Positions 28,705-36,262 of a stretch of 64,000 nucleotides of DNA are shown here, piece by piece. Under the pieces are notes generated by a model that ran no database searches, was not told the DNA's origin, and was given only the letters and a program-made list of their open reading frames with translations. The stretch covers positions 4,369,552 to 4,433,551 of the forward strand of contig OZ034966.1 in assembly GCA_964030785.1 (NCBI GenBank), read 5' to 3'. Positions within the stretch are counted from its first letter, which is position 1, and each line of letters begins with the position of its first letter. Made by a program: the position numbers and the translations under genes. Source of the stretch: Siderastrea siderea (taxonomy: Eukaryota > Cnidaria > Anthozoa > Scleractinia > Rhizangiidae).

Positions 28705-29030
28705 TACACTCCCAAAATATCTCGCGCACGTTTGACTTGCTTGGGAAACAAAGCACTGGCCACACGCACGGCGTCTTTCACGTTCTTCTGATTCAAGGCT
28801 TTCTTGGCTTGTTTGGTGATTTCTTTTTTAATGACTTGTTCGGCTTTGCGTTTAACACCGCGTGTTAACCCTGCATTCAATCCTCTCTTGATATTACTAG
28901 GCAGTTTTAAAGGATTTTGCGTGCTTTTAAGGCCTTGGAACCCCCCACGCATGACCTCCCTCATCAACCCACTGCCATGTTGATCATACCACTCGTCTGT
29001 CCGAAATCGTGTCAAACTTCCCCCTCGCAT
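28704..29030 (-). CDS. pVI-like minor virion protein candidate
   Basis: 108 residues. It starts MRGG, has DEWYDQHGSGLM and then VMRGGFQG, followed by a basic helical C-terminal half (RGVKRKAEQVIKKEITKQAKKAL). Repeated MRGG and HGSG fit the adenain consensus (M/L/I)xGG or (M/L/I)xGxG loosely. Adintoviruses carry a pVI-type protein in this position, and I infer the same role (linking capsid and core, membrane lysis). TATAAAAA lies at 29086-29093. Confidence 0.6.
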   Translation of the reverse strand: MRGGSLTRFRTDEWYDQHGSGLMREVMRGGFQGLKSTQNPLKLPSNIKRGLNAGLTRGVKRKAEQVIKKEITKQAKKALNQKNVKDAVRVASALFPKQVKRARDILGV

Positions 29031-29100
29031 GGTTGTCTTCTTTGCTCTTTCACCAAGGTCTATGCTTCACGTCGCGCCCTTTGTCTTTTTATACCCCCTC

Positions 29101-29292
29101 TCATCGGCCTTTCTTTTTCTTCCGAGTGGTCGCTGCTTCGATGGCTTTTTTATCACCGTAACCCGCCGCACCACCCACTGCTCCCAACGCGGCAGCTTTC
29201 CCCACAGCCATCAAGGCTGGCACGAGAGCGGCCAGAGGCAAGAGGCCACCTCGTTGCCTTCTTCTTCTTCGACGTGCTCTTGTCTTGGGCAT
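29101..29292 (-). CDS. 63-residue Arg-rich core protein (pX/mu-like)
   Basis: Basic head with QRGG at residues 13-16, a long hydrophobic Ala/Leu/Val/Gly segment (LLPLAALVPALMAVGKAAAL), and a Lys-rich tail. It has the same plan as the 55-residue protein at 23635-23802, so the two are probably paralogues. CATAAAAA at 29319-29326 serves as the TATA box and overlaps the end of the upstream gene. Confidence 0.65.
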   Translation of the reverse strand: MPKTRARRRRRRQRGGLLPLAALVPALMAVGKAAALGAVGGAAGYGDKKAIEAATTRKKKKGR

Positions 29293-29321
29293 CTTTGATT
29301 GACCATCCCCTTTTTCCCTTT

Positions 29322-30371
29322 TTATGCCTTTTTGAAGTGCAAGGTGACCAGGGTGTTGCCTTGGCCAAACCTGACCAACTTATCCTCGGTGCCAGACGTT
29401 TCGGTGACTTGCATTTGAATGATTTCCACCACTTCATTACGAAGCGGTAGGTAATGAATGTGCAACGGTTCAAAGTACATGGTACCTCTGCCTTCCCGCT
29501 TGTAATGGATTTCTCGCAACAAATCGGTCACGCGATTGCCGACCATCATACTGCCTGCCACGTCCGAGTACACGTGCAACGATCGCGAGGGATCTCCCAC
29601 CACTGAACGAAACGCCACATTCAAGTTGGTGAAACGCCACCCACAACTCATACTCAATCGTAAATGATCCGGTGAAAATGAACGCACCGTCCAAAAGACC
29701 GGGTTGTGCTGATCGTCGTCCACATCGTTCCAATCGTTGTCAACGGGTTTTGTCATGTTGGGGATTTGATCCCCCATGAAGTCTTGTTGTAAGTTGGGTC
29801 CCAAAATCAACCCACTGCTAATTTTACGTAACCATCCCATCTTGACAGCCAACTTGGTGTAGATGTACAGGGCTGGCGTGTCGGTTTTGCAATGACAGAC
29901 ATTGGTGTTGTCAATGATGAGATCGTCGCCTTCCCAACGAAACTTGACGTATCTGTGTTTGCCTTGATCATTGGTAAACCGACCTCCTTGAATGGCCGTT
30001 TCCTTGCGTCGTTGTTCCAAGTGAGCAATGGCGGCTTTCATGAAACTCACCCCATCCACCACCCAATCCAAATGTTGAATGTCATTGATGAGGGTTTGCG
30101 CGCTATCTCTTCGCCCGACCGTTTCCCCGTCTTTTCCACCCGGTTTGGGGTAGGTTTGGTCCCAGGTCGTCGATAGGATGTACCCATCTTTTTGCACCAA
30201 CTCGTACAAATTGACGTGCGTATCCGGTAAGGAAATGGCACTCAACCCCACTTGCCATCCACCTCCTTGTAACCGTAACGGTTGAGGGAAACGAATCTTG
30301 AAGGAATTGGCTTGGTTGTTGGGAAATTCACGTCGGTTGGCATGACTCGGTAACGTCACGTAGAACGACAT
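29322..30371 (-). CDS. Penton/minor-capsid-like Polinton structural protein, paralogue 1
   Basis: 349 residues, starting MSFYVTLPSHANRREFPNN and ending with LPLRNEVVEIIQMQV ... LVTLHFKK. N-terminal FYVTL and C-terminal V.LHF mark a family found in most animal Polintons. It is thought to be structural, possibly the single-jelly-roll penton or a linked fibre. Two paralogues lie in this element (30382-31425 and 36764-37816). A TTTAAAAGG box lies about 30 bp before the ATG. Confidence 0.72.
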   Translation of the reverse strand: MSFYVTLPSHANRREFPNNQANSFKIRFPQPLRLQGGGWQVGLSAISLPDTHVNLYELVQKDGYILSTTWDQTYPKPGGKDGETVGRRDSAQTLINDIQHLDWVVDGVSFMKAAIAHLEQRRKETAIQGGRFTNDQGKHRYVKFRWEGDDLIIDNTNVCHCKTDTPALYIYTKLAVKMGWLRKISSGLILGPNLQQDFMGDQIPNMTKPVDNDWNDVDDDQHNPVFWTVRSFSPDHLRLSMSCGWRFTNLNVAFRSVVGDPSRSLHVYSDVAGSMMVGNRVTDLLREIHYKREGRGTMYFEPLHIHYLPLRNEVVEIIQMQVTETSGTEDKLVRFGQGNTLVTLHFKKA

Positions 30372-30381
30372 TTTCTCTTCT

Positions 30382-31425
30382 TCACACTACCACTTCCCTT
30401 TTAAAGTGGAGGGTCAAGAGGGTATGTCCTTCACCAAACTTGGCCAGATCCCCATTAGTTTCGGCCATCTGGGTTTCTACGATTTCTACCACTTCATTGC
30501 GTACTGGGACATATTGAATATGTCGAGGTTCAAAGTGGGTGGTGTTTTGTGGTTGGTACTTGATTTCTCGTAAGAGATCCGTAATGCGGCCCCCTACCAT
30601 ACTGCTGGTCCCTACATCACAATACACGTGCAAAGGACGCGTCGAGGGAAATTCCAACGAGGGACGAAAGGTCTTGTTCAAATTCACAAACCGCCAAGGG
30701 CACGATAGACTCAACTTCAGATAATCCCCCTCCACTTTCCAAAAGATGGGCTTGTTGGCGGCATCGCGGATATCCGTCGGGGTGGGAATGGTGGAAATGC
30801 CTTGAAATTCTTGCAAGAGATTCGGACCCAATCGATACTGACCGGGGGACACTTGTTCAATCCATCCCATTCTCAGGGCCAAGGTTCTACCCCATGACAC
30901 GTGCGCCACTTGTCGTTTGTAATCCACATTGGTCGTATTCAATAACAAATCCCCTTCGGAGGTCCATTCAAAGATCGGGTACAATTTGACGCCATTGTCC
31001 TCGGTCCATTTGTTTTTGGGTTCGGTTTGTTTCGCACGGCTTTGCTCGTAACGGTACACCAGTTGATGAAAAAAGTGCGATCCCGTCGACGAGGCCATCT
31101 CCTTTCTCATATCTCGACCGTAGACAGTGAGTTCGCGACGTTGATGCCACCATCGATCGTTGCCTTGATCGTCTGTGTCATGCACCCGTTCGTGCCATCG
31201 TACGTACAACAGAGGATGGGATTCGCCCACTCCTCCTTCTTCCGCTATCACTGGAATGGTAGGTAAGGATAAACTCACCATACCCACCATCCATCCTCGT
31301 CCCATAAATCGAATGGGTTTAGGCAATCGGTTTCTGAAATGATGACTCTTGTTCCCAGGAAACTCCTTGGTACTCGCATGACTCATCAACGTCACGTAAA
31401 ACGAAGAGTTGGGAACGAACGTCAT
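30382..31425 (-). CDS. Penton/minor-capsid-like Polinton structural protein, paralogue 2
   Basis: 347 residues, directly upstream of paralogue 1 and the most similar to it (SSFYVTLMSHAS at the start; VPVRNEVVEIVETQMAET and TLLTLHFKR at the end; shared ITDLLREI). The tandem arrangement with an 10-bp gap points to local duplication followed by clear divergence. The start codon lies 3 nt from the integrase stop. Confidence 0.72.
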   Translation of the reverse strand: MTFVPNSSFYVTLMSHASTKEFPGNKSHHFRNRLPKPIRFMGRGWMVGMVSLSLPTIPVIAEEGGVGESHPLLYVRWHERVHDTDDQGNDRWWHQRRELTVYGRDMRKEMASSTGSHFFHQLVYRYEQSRAKQTEPKNKWTEDNGVKLYPIFEWTSEGDLLLNTTNVDYKRQVAHVSWGRTLALRMGWIEQVSPGQYRLGPNLLQEFQGISTIPTPTDIRDAANKPIFWKVEGDYLKLSLSCPWRFVNLNKTFRPSLEFPSTRPLHVYCDVGTSSMVGGRITDLLREIKYQPQNTTHFEPRHIQYVPVRNEVVEIVETQMAETNGDLAKFGEGHTLLTLHFKREVVV

Positions 31426-31428
31426 TTT

Positions 31429-32580
31429 TTAGTCGCGTCGTCGTCTTTTGGGTGGGCTTCTCTCTTTAGTCTTCAGTTGTCGTTTGGGTGGGCTTTTCCT
31501 CTGGGGTGGTTGGAGAGACGTGACGTCTTGACTACGAATCCAACTATTGTACTTGTCGGGCCACCCTTTCCACTTGACCAACCAACGATCTTTTTGTCGC
31601 TTAAGTACCTTTTCGATGCGAAACACGTCGGATACATGGACTTTTTGTAAATCCTCTTCATAAAACGTACCTTGGACGGGGGTATCATCCCATTCGTGAA
31701 TCTTATACGTCGGCACGGGTCCCGGGATCACCCGATGCACGACAAACACTTCTTCGGTCCAACCGGGTAAATAGCCTTTTTCAAAGGTACGATGAATCTT
31801 ATTGAGACGTACACGATCTCCGACTTTGAATTTAGGTTTTTTCTGACCTTTCAATCGTTTGGCATACAATCGTTTCCACACCGCTTCTTCGTTGTCCCAC
31901 GTCACGTCTTGAGGGGGCATACCAATACTTCGATGCCGTGTGGCATTATAGCCTTGCACCAACTCGGGTAAGACATCGTCAAACTGTAAGGTGTTAGCCG
32001 CGGTGAAATAACGGTACAAACGTTCTTTCAAGGTCCGGTTAAATCGTTCCACCACACTGGCTTTCGCATCCCCTTCCGTCGAAAAATGTTGAATCCCTTG
32101 CTCGTCAAGCCATCGTTGAAAAGTCCGATTATAAAATTCTTTCCCTCGATCCGTTTGCAATCGATTAGGGTGACGTCGTCCTTGTTTCAAAATCTTCTCA
32201 AAGGCATGGACCAAGGCGACGCCGGTTTTGTCTTTCAACGGTTGTACCCACGCATACTTGGACAACACATCCAAGACCGTCAACAAGTATCGTATACCCC
32301 AATTATACTTGGCCAACGGTTGCACTTCCACTAAATCCGCGACCCACTGATCATCTAATCCTCCTACGACTACGGGGACGGTGGGAAAACGACGACGACG
32401 CGGTTTATGCAAGGTATAGGCCAAATCCCGTTCCAACACCCTTTGGACTTTTTTCAAAGGGAGACGATGGGCTTTAGCAAACCGTTGCACGCCTCCTAAA
32501 CTGCCGGGGGCTCCAGGATCGTGGTAACGATTCAACCATGATGGGGTGTTTTTCTTTCGAGGGGCCATACGTTCTGGCAT
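31429..32580 (-). CDS. Retroviral-type integrase with chromodomain
   Basis: 383 residues. Catalytic triad candidates are D82 (WVADLVEVQPL), D144 (LQTDRGKEF) and E178 (VVERFNRTLKERLY). An SH3-like C-terminal domain (about 245-300) is followed by a chromodomain (about 319-352, WLVKWKGWPDKYNSW) and a basic tail. It inserts the linear element into host DNA; the chromodomain may direct it to marked chromatin. The triad is intact as read, so the enzyme could be active. The first 49 nt overlap the end of the next upstream gene. Confidence 0.92.
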   Translation of the reverse strand: MPERMAPRKKNTPSWLNRYHDPGAPGSLGGVQRFAKAHRLPLKKVQRVLERDLAYTLHKPRRRRFPTVPVVVGGLDDQWVADLVEVQPLAKYNWGIRYLLTVLDVLSKYAWVQPLKDKTGVALVHAFEKILKQGRRHPNRLQTDRGKEFYNRTFQRWLDEQGIQHFSTEGDAKASVVERFNRTLKERLYRYFTAANTLQFDDVLPELVQGYNATRHRSIGMPPQDVTWDNEEAVWKRLYAKRLKGQKKPKFKVGDRVRLNKIHRTFEKGYLPGWTEEVFVVHRVIPGPVPTYKIHEWDDTPVQGTFYEEDLQKVHVSDVFRIEKVLKRQKDRWLVKWKGWPDKYNSWIRSQDVTSLQPPQRKSPPKRQLKTKERSPPKRRRRD

Positions 32581-32879
32581 TCATTCCATAAGGTCGGTAT
32601 GGTGGGGACCGTGTCGGGATGCGCCTTTTGAATGATTCGATACCATCGCCATGCGTTAGGATGAGCTTTTAACCATAAGACAAACACGACCCATCGATAC
32701 AGGTTGCGATCGACGTGGGTTTCTTCAAAGAGGTGGAGAGGATGCGTGTCCTCGGGACAAGGGGGTATGGGGATTTGGGCACCGGGTTGGTGATCATATA
32801 AGACTTGGCAAAGGGTTTGATGACATTGCCATTGTACCAGGGACAAGACAGACTCCCACGCATAACACACAGACTCCAT
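32532..32879 (-). CDS. Hypothetical Trp-rich protein upstream of integrase
   Basis: 115 residues from ATG 32879, not recognised. It is rich in Trp, His, Cys and Pro, with WVVFVLWLKAHPNAWRWY as the most marked segment. The end overlaps the integrase start by 49 nt in another frame. A conserved helical DNA-binding or regulatory role is possible, but nothing in the sequence proves it. Confidence 0.55.
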   Translation of the reverse strand: MESVCYAWESVLSLVQWQCHQTLCQVLYDHQPGAQIPIPPCPEDTHPLHLFEETHVDRNLYRWVVFVLWLKAHPNAWRWYRIIQKAHPDTVPTIPTLWNECQNVWPLERKTPHHG

Positions 32880-32898
32880 GGTCACATTGATAAAAAAT

Positions 32899-32904
32899 TT
32901 TATT
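32899..32904 (-). terminator. Poly(A) signal AATAAA for the zinc-finger gene
   Basis: AATAAA on the minus strand, about 20 nt after the stop codon at 32924. Confidence 0.55.
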
Positions 32905-32923
32905 CCTACTCCTTTTTAATACA

Positions 32924-33784
32924 TTAAAAGAGTCGTCCACAGGTGATGGTCTCTAGACCTTTCTGCCAGTTCTCAACACTGTCACTGTACTTGGGGGGTG
33001 GTGGAGCTGGGGCTACCATCATTTCTTGACGGTTCTTGAGATCTTGAATTTCTCGTAACAATTGTTTCTCATAATCTGTCAGGGGTCGATCCTCTTTCCT
33101 TTGGACTGGAGGGGGCGGGCCAGGGATGTCATAGCCCCTCTTGGGATATCCTTGAGCATCACGGGTGGCTAAAGGCGATTCAGCTTGTTGGTCGGCTTTT
33201 TTGGGGGGATGGTCATGAAACCAAGTCCAGTACTTGGGACCCAAGGGTTGATCAGCCCATTGGAAGAAGCCACACATTTTCTTGGAACAATTCAGAAACA
33301 AGCGATCAGGGTTCTGAATCGAATGACTCTGTTGAAGCGTGGCGGGTTCACGGCAAAAGCATTGCAAACAACGCCACATGTCCAACACTTCTGGATGAGG
33401 TTGACTATACACGGCTTTCATATACTCCAGAACTTGATCTTGTCCACAAAACAGCAAACACGGTTGCATGGGACATTTCACATACTTCCATCCCTTTTGA
33501 GATTCTCGGGCCTCCAAACGCACATCATGACAGGGGCATACCATATAGTCCACCGAACTGGGAGGAGGATCTTCGGCATACGTCACCATGTATTCAGATG
33601 GGGATGTCTGGGGGGACACCATATCATTCAATTCTTTCATCATATCTTCCACCGCAGCTCGGGTGTCTTCCACCACTTCGCATACCACAGGATCACAGTC
33701 CACGGGCGTCATAGTTTGAATGGTCTTCTTCTTCTTCTTCCCCTCTGGGGGATGGGTTGATTTTCTCTTCCGATCGACGGACAT
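32924..33784 (-). CDS. Double GRF-type zinc-finger protein
   Basis: 286 residues from ATG 33784. An earlier in-frame ATG at 33850 lies upstream of the TATAAAAA box at 33822-33829 and is less likely. Two Cys/His units are visible: CPCHDVRLEA ... VKCPMQPCLLFC and CLQCFCREPA ... FLNCSKKMCGFFQWAD. The second matches the GRF zinc finger, a module that binds single-stranded DNA in TOP3A, APE2 and NEIL3. A Pro-rich C-terminal part with a short helix follows. A role in replication or DNA repair of the element is likely (inference). Confidence 0.75.
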   Translation of the reverse strand: MSVDRKRKSTHPPEGKKKKKTIQTMTPVDCDPVVCEVVEDTRAAVEDMMKELNDMVSPQTSPSEYMVTYAEDPPPSSVDYMVCPCHDVRLEARESQKGWKYVKCPMQPCLLFCGQDQVLEYMKAVYSQPHPEVLDMWRCLQCFCREPATLQQSHSIQNPDRLFLNCSKKMCGFFQWADQPLGPKYWTWFHDHPPKKADQQAESPLATRDAQGYPKRGYDIPGPPPPVQRKEDRPLTDYEKQLLREIQDLKNRQEMMVAPAPPPPKYSDSVENWQKGLETITCGRLF

Positions 33785-34042
33785 CGTGCTCAAGGTTGTT
33801 TTCACCCCTACCGCCCATGCCTTTTTATACCTTGGACCCTTACCTGTCATTGGTCAGCTTCTCCTACCCATATAAGGACGTCTCATCGTCCCATTGGTCA
33901 GCTTATTCAATCCATATAAGGACCTCTTGTCTTCCCATTGGTCAGCTTTTCCCTATCCAACGAAGGTCCTCTCGTGTTCCCATTGGTCCGTTGTCTCTAT
34001 TTAAGACGGTCCCTTGGTCTCTAGATCTTCATTCTCAAAGCA
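33785..34042. promoter_or_regulatory. Divergent promoter C with 44-bp tandem units
   Basis: Four ATTGG (reverse CCAAT) boxes at 33849, 33893, 33937 and 33982 repeat every 44-45 bp. Each is followed by a CArG/TATA-like site: CCATATAAGG at 33868-33877 and 33912-33921 (exact CArG boxes), a decayed copy near 33956, and TATTTAA at 33998-34004 before the SLOG gene. TATAAAAA at 33822-33829 serves the minus-strand zinc-finger gene. The array may be amplified core-promoter units or SRF-type sites. Confidence 0.7.
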
Positions 34043-34738
34043 ATGCCCCCAGACATTGACATGATCGGAGAACAAGATCTCGATGCCTTGGAACTGCAAG
34101 TGGGTTATGGCCATGTGGTGTACACCGGGGGAGCCAGAGGTACGGACGCACTCGTCGAAGAACTGGGTAAACAGTTTGGGATGCAAGTCGAAGTCCTCGT
34201 CCCCCCGAACCATCCTCGAGCTACCTTCATCACCCCTTCTACGGTGGAAGTCTTGATGCTGGCCAACCCCCATCTTCACCAGGCGGCTGAGAAACTAGGC
34301 AAACAAATGCCCAGTCATTTTTACACCTTGCAATTGCTGCAACGCAATTATCAAATTGCCAAAAGAGCCCATACGATCTATGCCTTTGGCATTTTGGAAC
34401 AGGATCATAAACGCGTGAAAGGAGGCACTGGTTGGACCGTGCAATTGGCCATGGATCAAGGCAAACCCGTCTACCTCTTTGACATCCCCAGTCAATCATG
34501 GTACCGCTCGGACCATTACTACCAAGTCAACGAGAATGCCGCCACCCTGGTGACTGGCAGTCAATTTGTTCCTTGGGGACCCAAAAAGCCCACCCTTCAT
34601 CAAAGCAGTGCTATTGTGGGATCCCGGGATGTGGACGACAAAACCCGAGCCGAAATTCAAGCCTTGTTCAACCGCACGTTCTGTCTACCCGAGAACATTG
34701 ATCAATTACGTCGGGAGCTTGAAGACTTTCATTTGTAA
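34043..34738 (+). CDS. SLOG/DprA-like Rossmann-fold protein
   Basis: 231 residues. Motifs of the SLOG superfamily (LOG, DprA, YAcAr): VVYTGGARGTDAL (residues 25-37), RNYQIAKRAHTIYAF (101-115), GGTGWTVQLAMDQGKPVYLFD (127-147). The C-terminal AIVGSRDVDDKTRAEI (190-205) looks like the first strand-loop of YAcAr-type SLOG domains, which normally comes at the N-terminus, so the fold may be circularly permuted. SLOG proteins bind or cleave nucleotide-derived ligands, and several act in bacterial immunity. A role against host nucleotide signalling or in nucleotide salvage is inference. It has its own promoter and a 3' UTR with five PUF motifs. Confidence 0.75.
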   Translation: MPPDIDMIGEQDLDALELQVGYGHVVYTGGARGTDALVEELGKQFGMQVEVLVPPNHPRATFITPSTVEVLMLANPHLHQAAEKLGKQMPSHFYTLQLLQRNYQIAKRAHTIYAFGILEQDHKRVKGGTGWTVQLAMDQGKPVYLFDIPSQSWYRSDHYYQVNENAATLVTGSQFVPWGPKKPTLHQSSAIVGSRDVDDKTRAEIQALFNRTFCLPENIDQLRRELEDFHL

Positions 34739-34739
34739 T

Positions 34740-34881
34740 TGTACATAGCCATTTTTAGTTTTTTTTATTTTTGGAATTGTACATAGCTTTCTTTTCAATT
34801 TTTATTTTTTCCAATTGTACATAGCTTTTCTTTTTACTTTTTATTTTTTCAAACTGTAGATAGCTTTTTCAATTGTAAATA
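34740..34881 (+). promoter_or_regulatory. Five UGUANAUA (Pumilio/PUF) motifs in SLOG 3' UTR
   Basis: TGTACATA at 34740, 34778 and 34816, TGTAGATA at 34855 and TGTAAATA at 34874 all match the PUF consensus UGUANAUA on the sense strand. The first begins 2 nt after the stop codon. The first four are spaced 38-39 nt in T-rich DNA, so they form a tandem array. PUF proteins repress or destabilise mRNAs, especially in germ cells. Confidence 0.65.
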
Positions 34882-34999
34882 GAAGCGCCCCAACCCGCGT
34901 GACAAAGAATACAGACCACCATTTGTAAAAAAAAAACATCAACTCTTTTTTAATTAAAAAATAAAAAACTGACAACACTGACTTTGCACGTGGATCATA

Positions 35000-35042
35000 A
35001 ATAAATGTCTCTTGACTCACAGTAGCCTTGACTCACAATAAA
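35000..35042 (+). terminator. Poly(A) signals for the SLOG transcript
   Basis: AATAAA occurs at 35000-35005 and 35037-35042 on the plus strand, before the convergent gene's stop codon at 35064. Confidence 0.5.
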
Positions 35043-35063
35043 AAAACTCAACATGTTTAAAGT

Positions 35064-35600
35064 TCAAGGAAACAAAACACGTCGCACTTGGTTTGCCCGC
35101 TCCCGTCTTCTCTCCCGCTCCTCCTCCCGCCGCTGCTCTCGCTCCCTCGCCATGTCCCCGAAATAAACGCGAATTCTCTGCCATGGGCGGCCCGCATGCA
35201 CACGTGGCAAATAAAGTTCAAGGTCGTTATCGACCTCTTTAAAATGGTCGAGGGACATCGGCCAGTGCCGTTCAAATCGGGAGCGGTGTCGCATCCGGTC
35301 CACCCATGGGATGATCTTGTCGACCAGGGCTCTCAGTAGGGCTTCCACGATCTCCGGATGTGGCCGGCCCTCCCGTTCTCCATTTTCCGTCCACACCATG
35401 CAGCGTAAGAACAGTTCAAAAAAGGCAGCCACGCGCTGACGGGTGAGGGGGCGCCAGGTTTCCTGCTGTCTCTCTCGCATCACTCTGGTCTGCCTCTCCA
35501 CAGCCGTTCGCTCGGGCCCCGCTCTCCTCCTCAAGTAGTCTGCTCCTCTAACGTTGATCTTACTGGCTAACGAGCCCAAGGGCTTTCTTGTTTGAACCAT
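35064..35600 (-). CDS. Hypothetical basic helical protein, Polinton accessory
   Basis: 178 residues from ATG 35600, not recognised. It is Arg-rich throughout, with a likely helical core (RVAAFFELFLRCMVW, EIVEALLRALVDKIIPWVDRM) and SLDHFKEVDNDLELYLP, and a C-terminal block of alternating Arg and Glu (REREQRREEERERRRER) predicted to form a charged helix. TATATAAG at 35678-35685 drives it from promoter B. By promoter homology it takes the place that the 20730 gene has at promoter A, so expression at the same stage is likely. Confidence 0.6.
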   Translation of the reverse strand: MVQTRKPLGSLASKINVRGADYLRRRAGPERTAVERQTRVMRERQQETWRPLTRQRVAAFFELFLRCMVWTENGEREGRPHPEIVEALLRALVDKIIPWVDRMRHRSRFERHWPMSLDHFKEVDNDLELYLPRVHAGRPWQRIRVYFGDMAREREQRREEERERRRERANQVRRVLFP

Positions 35601-35639
35601 TTTTTCAACACAGCAAGAAACATAAGTCACCAAGGACCG

Positions 35640-35857
35640 GCTCAAAGCTAAGAGTGACGCCCTGTGGTCTCCCTTGACTTATATACCCAGATCCGCGCAA
35701 TGCACCATGGGCTATCTAAGGAGGGGGGAGGGGGGTCCCCCCACCTCTTCCCCTCTCAAAGCATGATGGGTCTTTCTCTCATTGGCCCATTCCCTCCCAC
35801 GTGACCCTTTTGTTTCTCTATAAAAAACCCCCTGTCCCATTCCATCTTTCACACTCA
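35640..35857. promoter_or_regulatory. Divergent promoter B, inverted homologue of promoter A
   Basis: Contains TATATAAG for the minus gene (35678-35685), GCACCATGG (35702-35710), GGGGGGTCCCCCCACCTC (core 35721-35747), ATTGG (35781-35785), CCCTCCCACGTGAC (35792-35805) and TATAAAAA (35819-35826) for the plus-strand cassette. Order and spacing mirror promoter A at 20515-20729. Confidence 0.7.
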
Positions 35858-36055
35858 ATGGATGATCCAGTCCTCAGTCCAGAAGCCCAACAAGTGATTG
35901 ATCGTCTACGAGCCTTGTTGTCTCGACTCGAAAAAGACTTGGAAGAGATCCGTTTCAAAGCTTCTTATTTTGAACTGCTTCGACTTCACAGTCAAAAACA
36001 TCTCAGTTGGAACGAATTGTGTTTATTAACCTTGAAACACTTCTACCAGTGGTGA
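35858..36055 (+). CDS. Small helical protein, cassette ORF 1
   Basis: 65 residues, unknown function. It is built of two predicted helices (SPEAQQVIDRLRALLSRLEKDL and YFELLRLHSQKHL). The start lies 32 bp after TATAAAAA (35819-35826). The next ORF begins at the base after its stop codon and shares the pattern SPEA-x-Q-x-I-x-RL followed by Tyr/Leu/Arg/Leu spacing, so the two are paralogues. Confidence 0.6.
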   Translation: MDDPVLSPEAQQVIDRLRALLSRLEKDLEEIRFKASYFELLRLHSQKHLSWNELCLLTLKHFYQW

Positions 36056-36262
36056 ATGGGCGACAAAGCCAACAAGATCAGTCCTGAAGCCCTGCAAATC
36101 ATAGAACGTTTGGGAGAGATCCGAAAACAAATCTTCGACCTGGTCCAACCCTTGCGTTACCAACTCACTTATCAAGAATTGTGCCGACTCCGCCACGAAG
36201 GGATCATCACCCCCACCGAGTTTCAACTCTTGATCAATCCACTCTTTGATCCTTTCGCCTGA
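36056..36262 (+). CDS. Small helical protein, cassette ORF 2 (paralogue of ORF 1)
   Basis: 68 residues: ISPEALQIIERLGEIRKQ, then YQELCRLRHEGIITPTEF. It begins directly after the TGA of ORF 1 and ends in a TGATG overlap with the RING-like ORF. How the second and third ORFs of this cassette are translated is unclear. Possible routes are reinitiation, leaky scanning or separate transcripts. Confidence 0.6.
   Translation: MGDKANKISPEALQIIERLGEIRKQIFDLVQPLRYQLTYQELCRLRHEGIITPTEFQLLINPLFDPFA

Noticed and set aside
28686..29450. Plus-strand frames opposite the basic virion genes
   Set aside because: They are antisense shadows of Arg/Lys-rich minus-strand genes, without promoter or family support.
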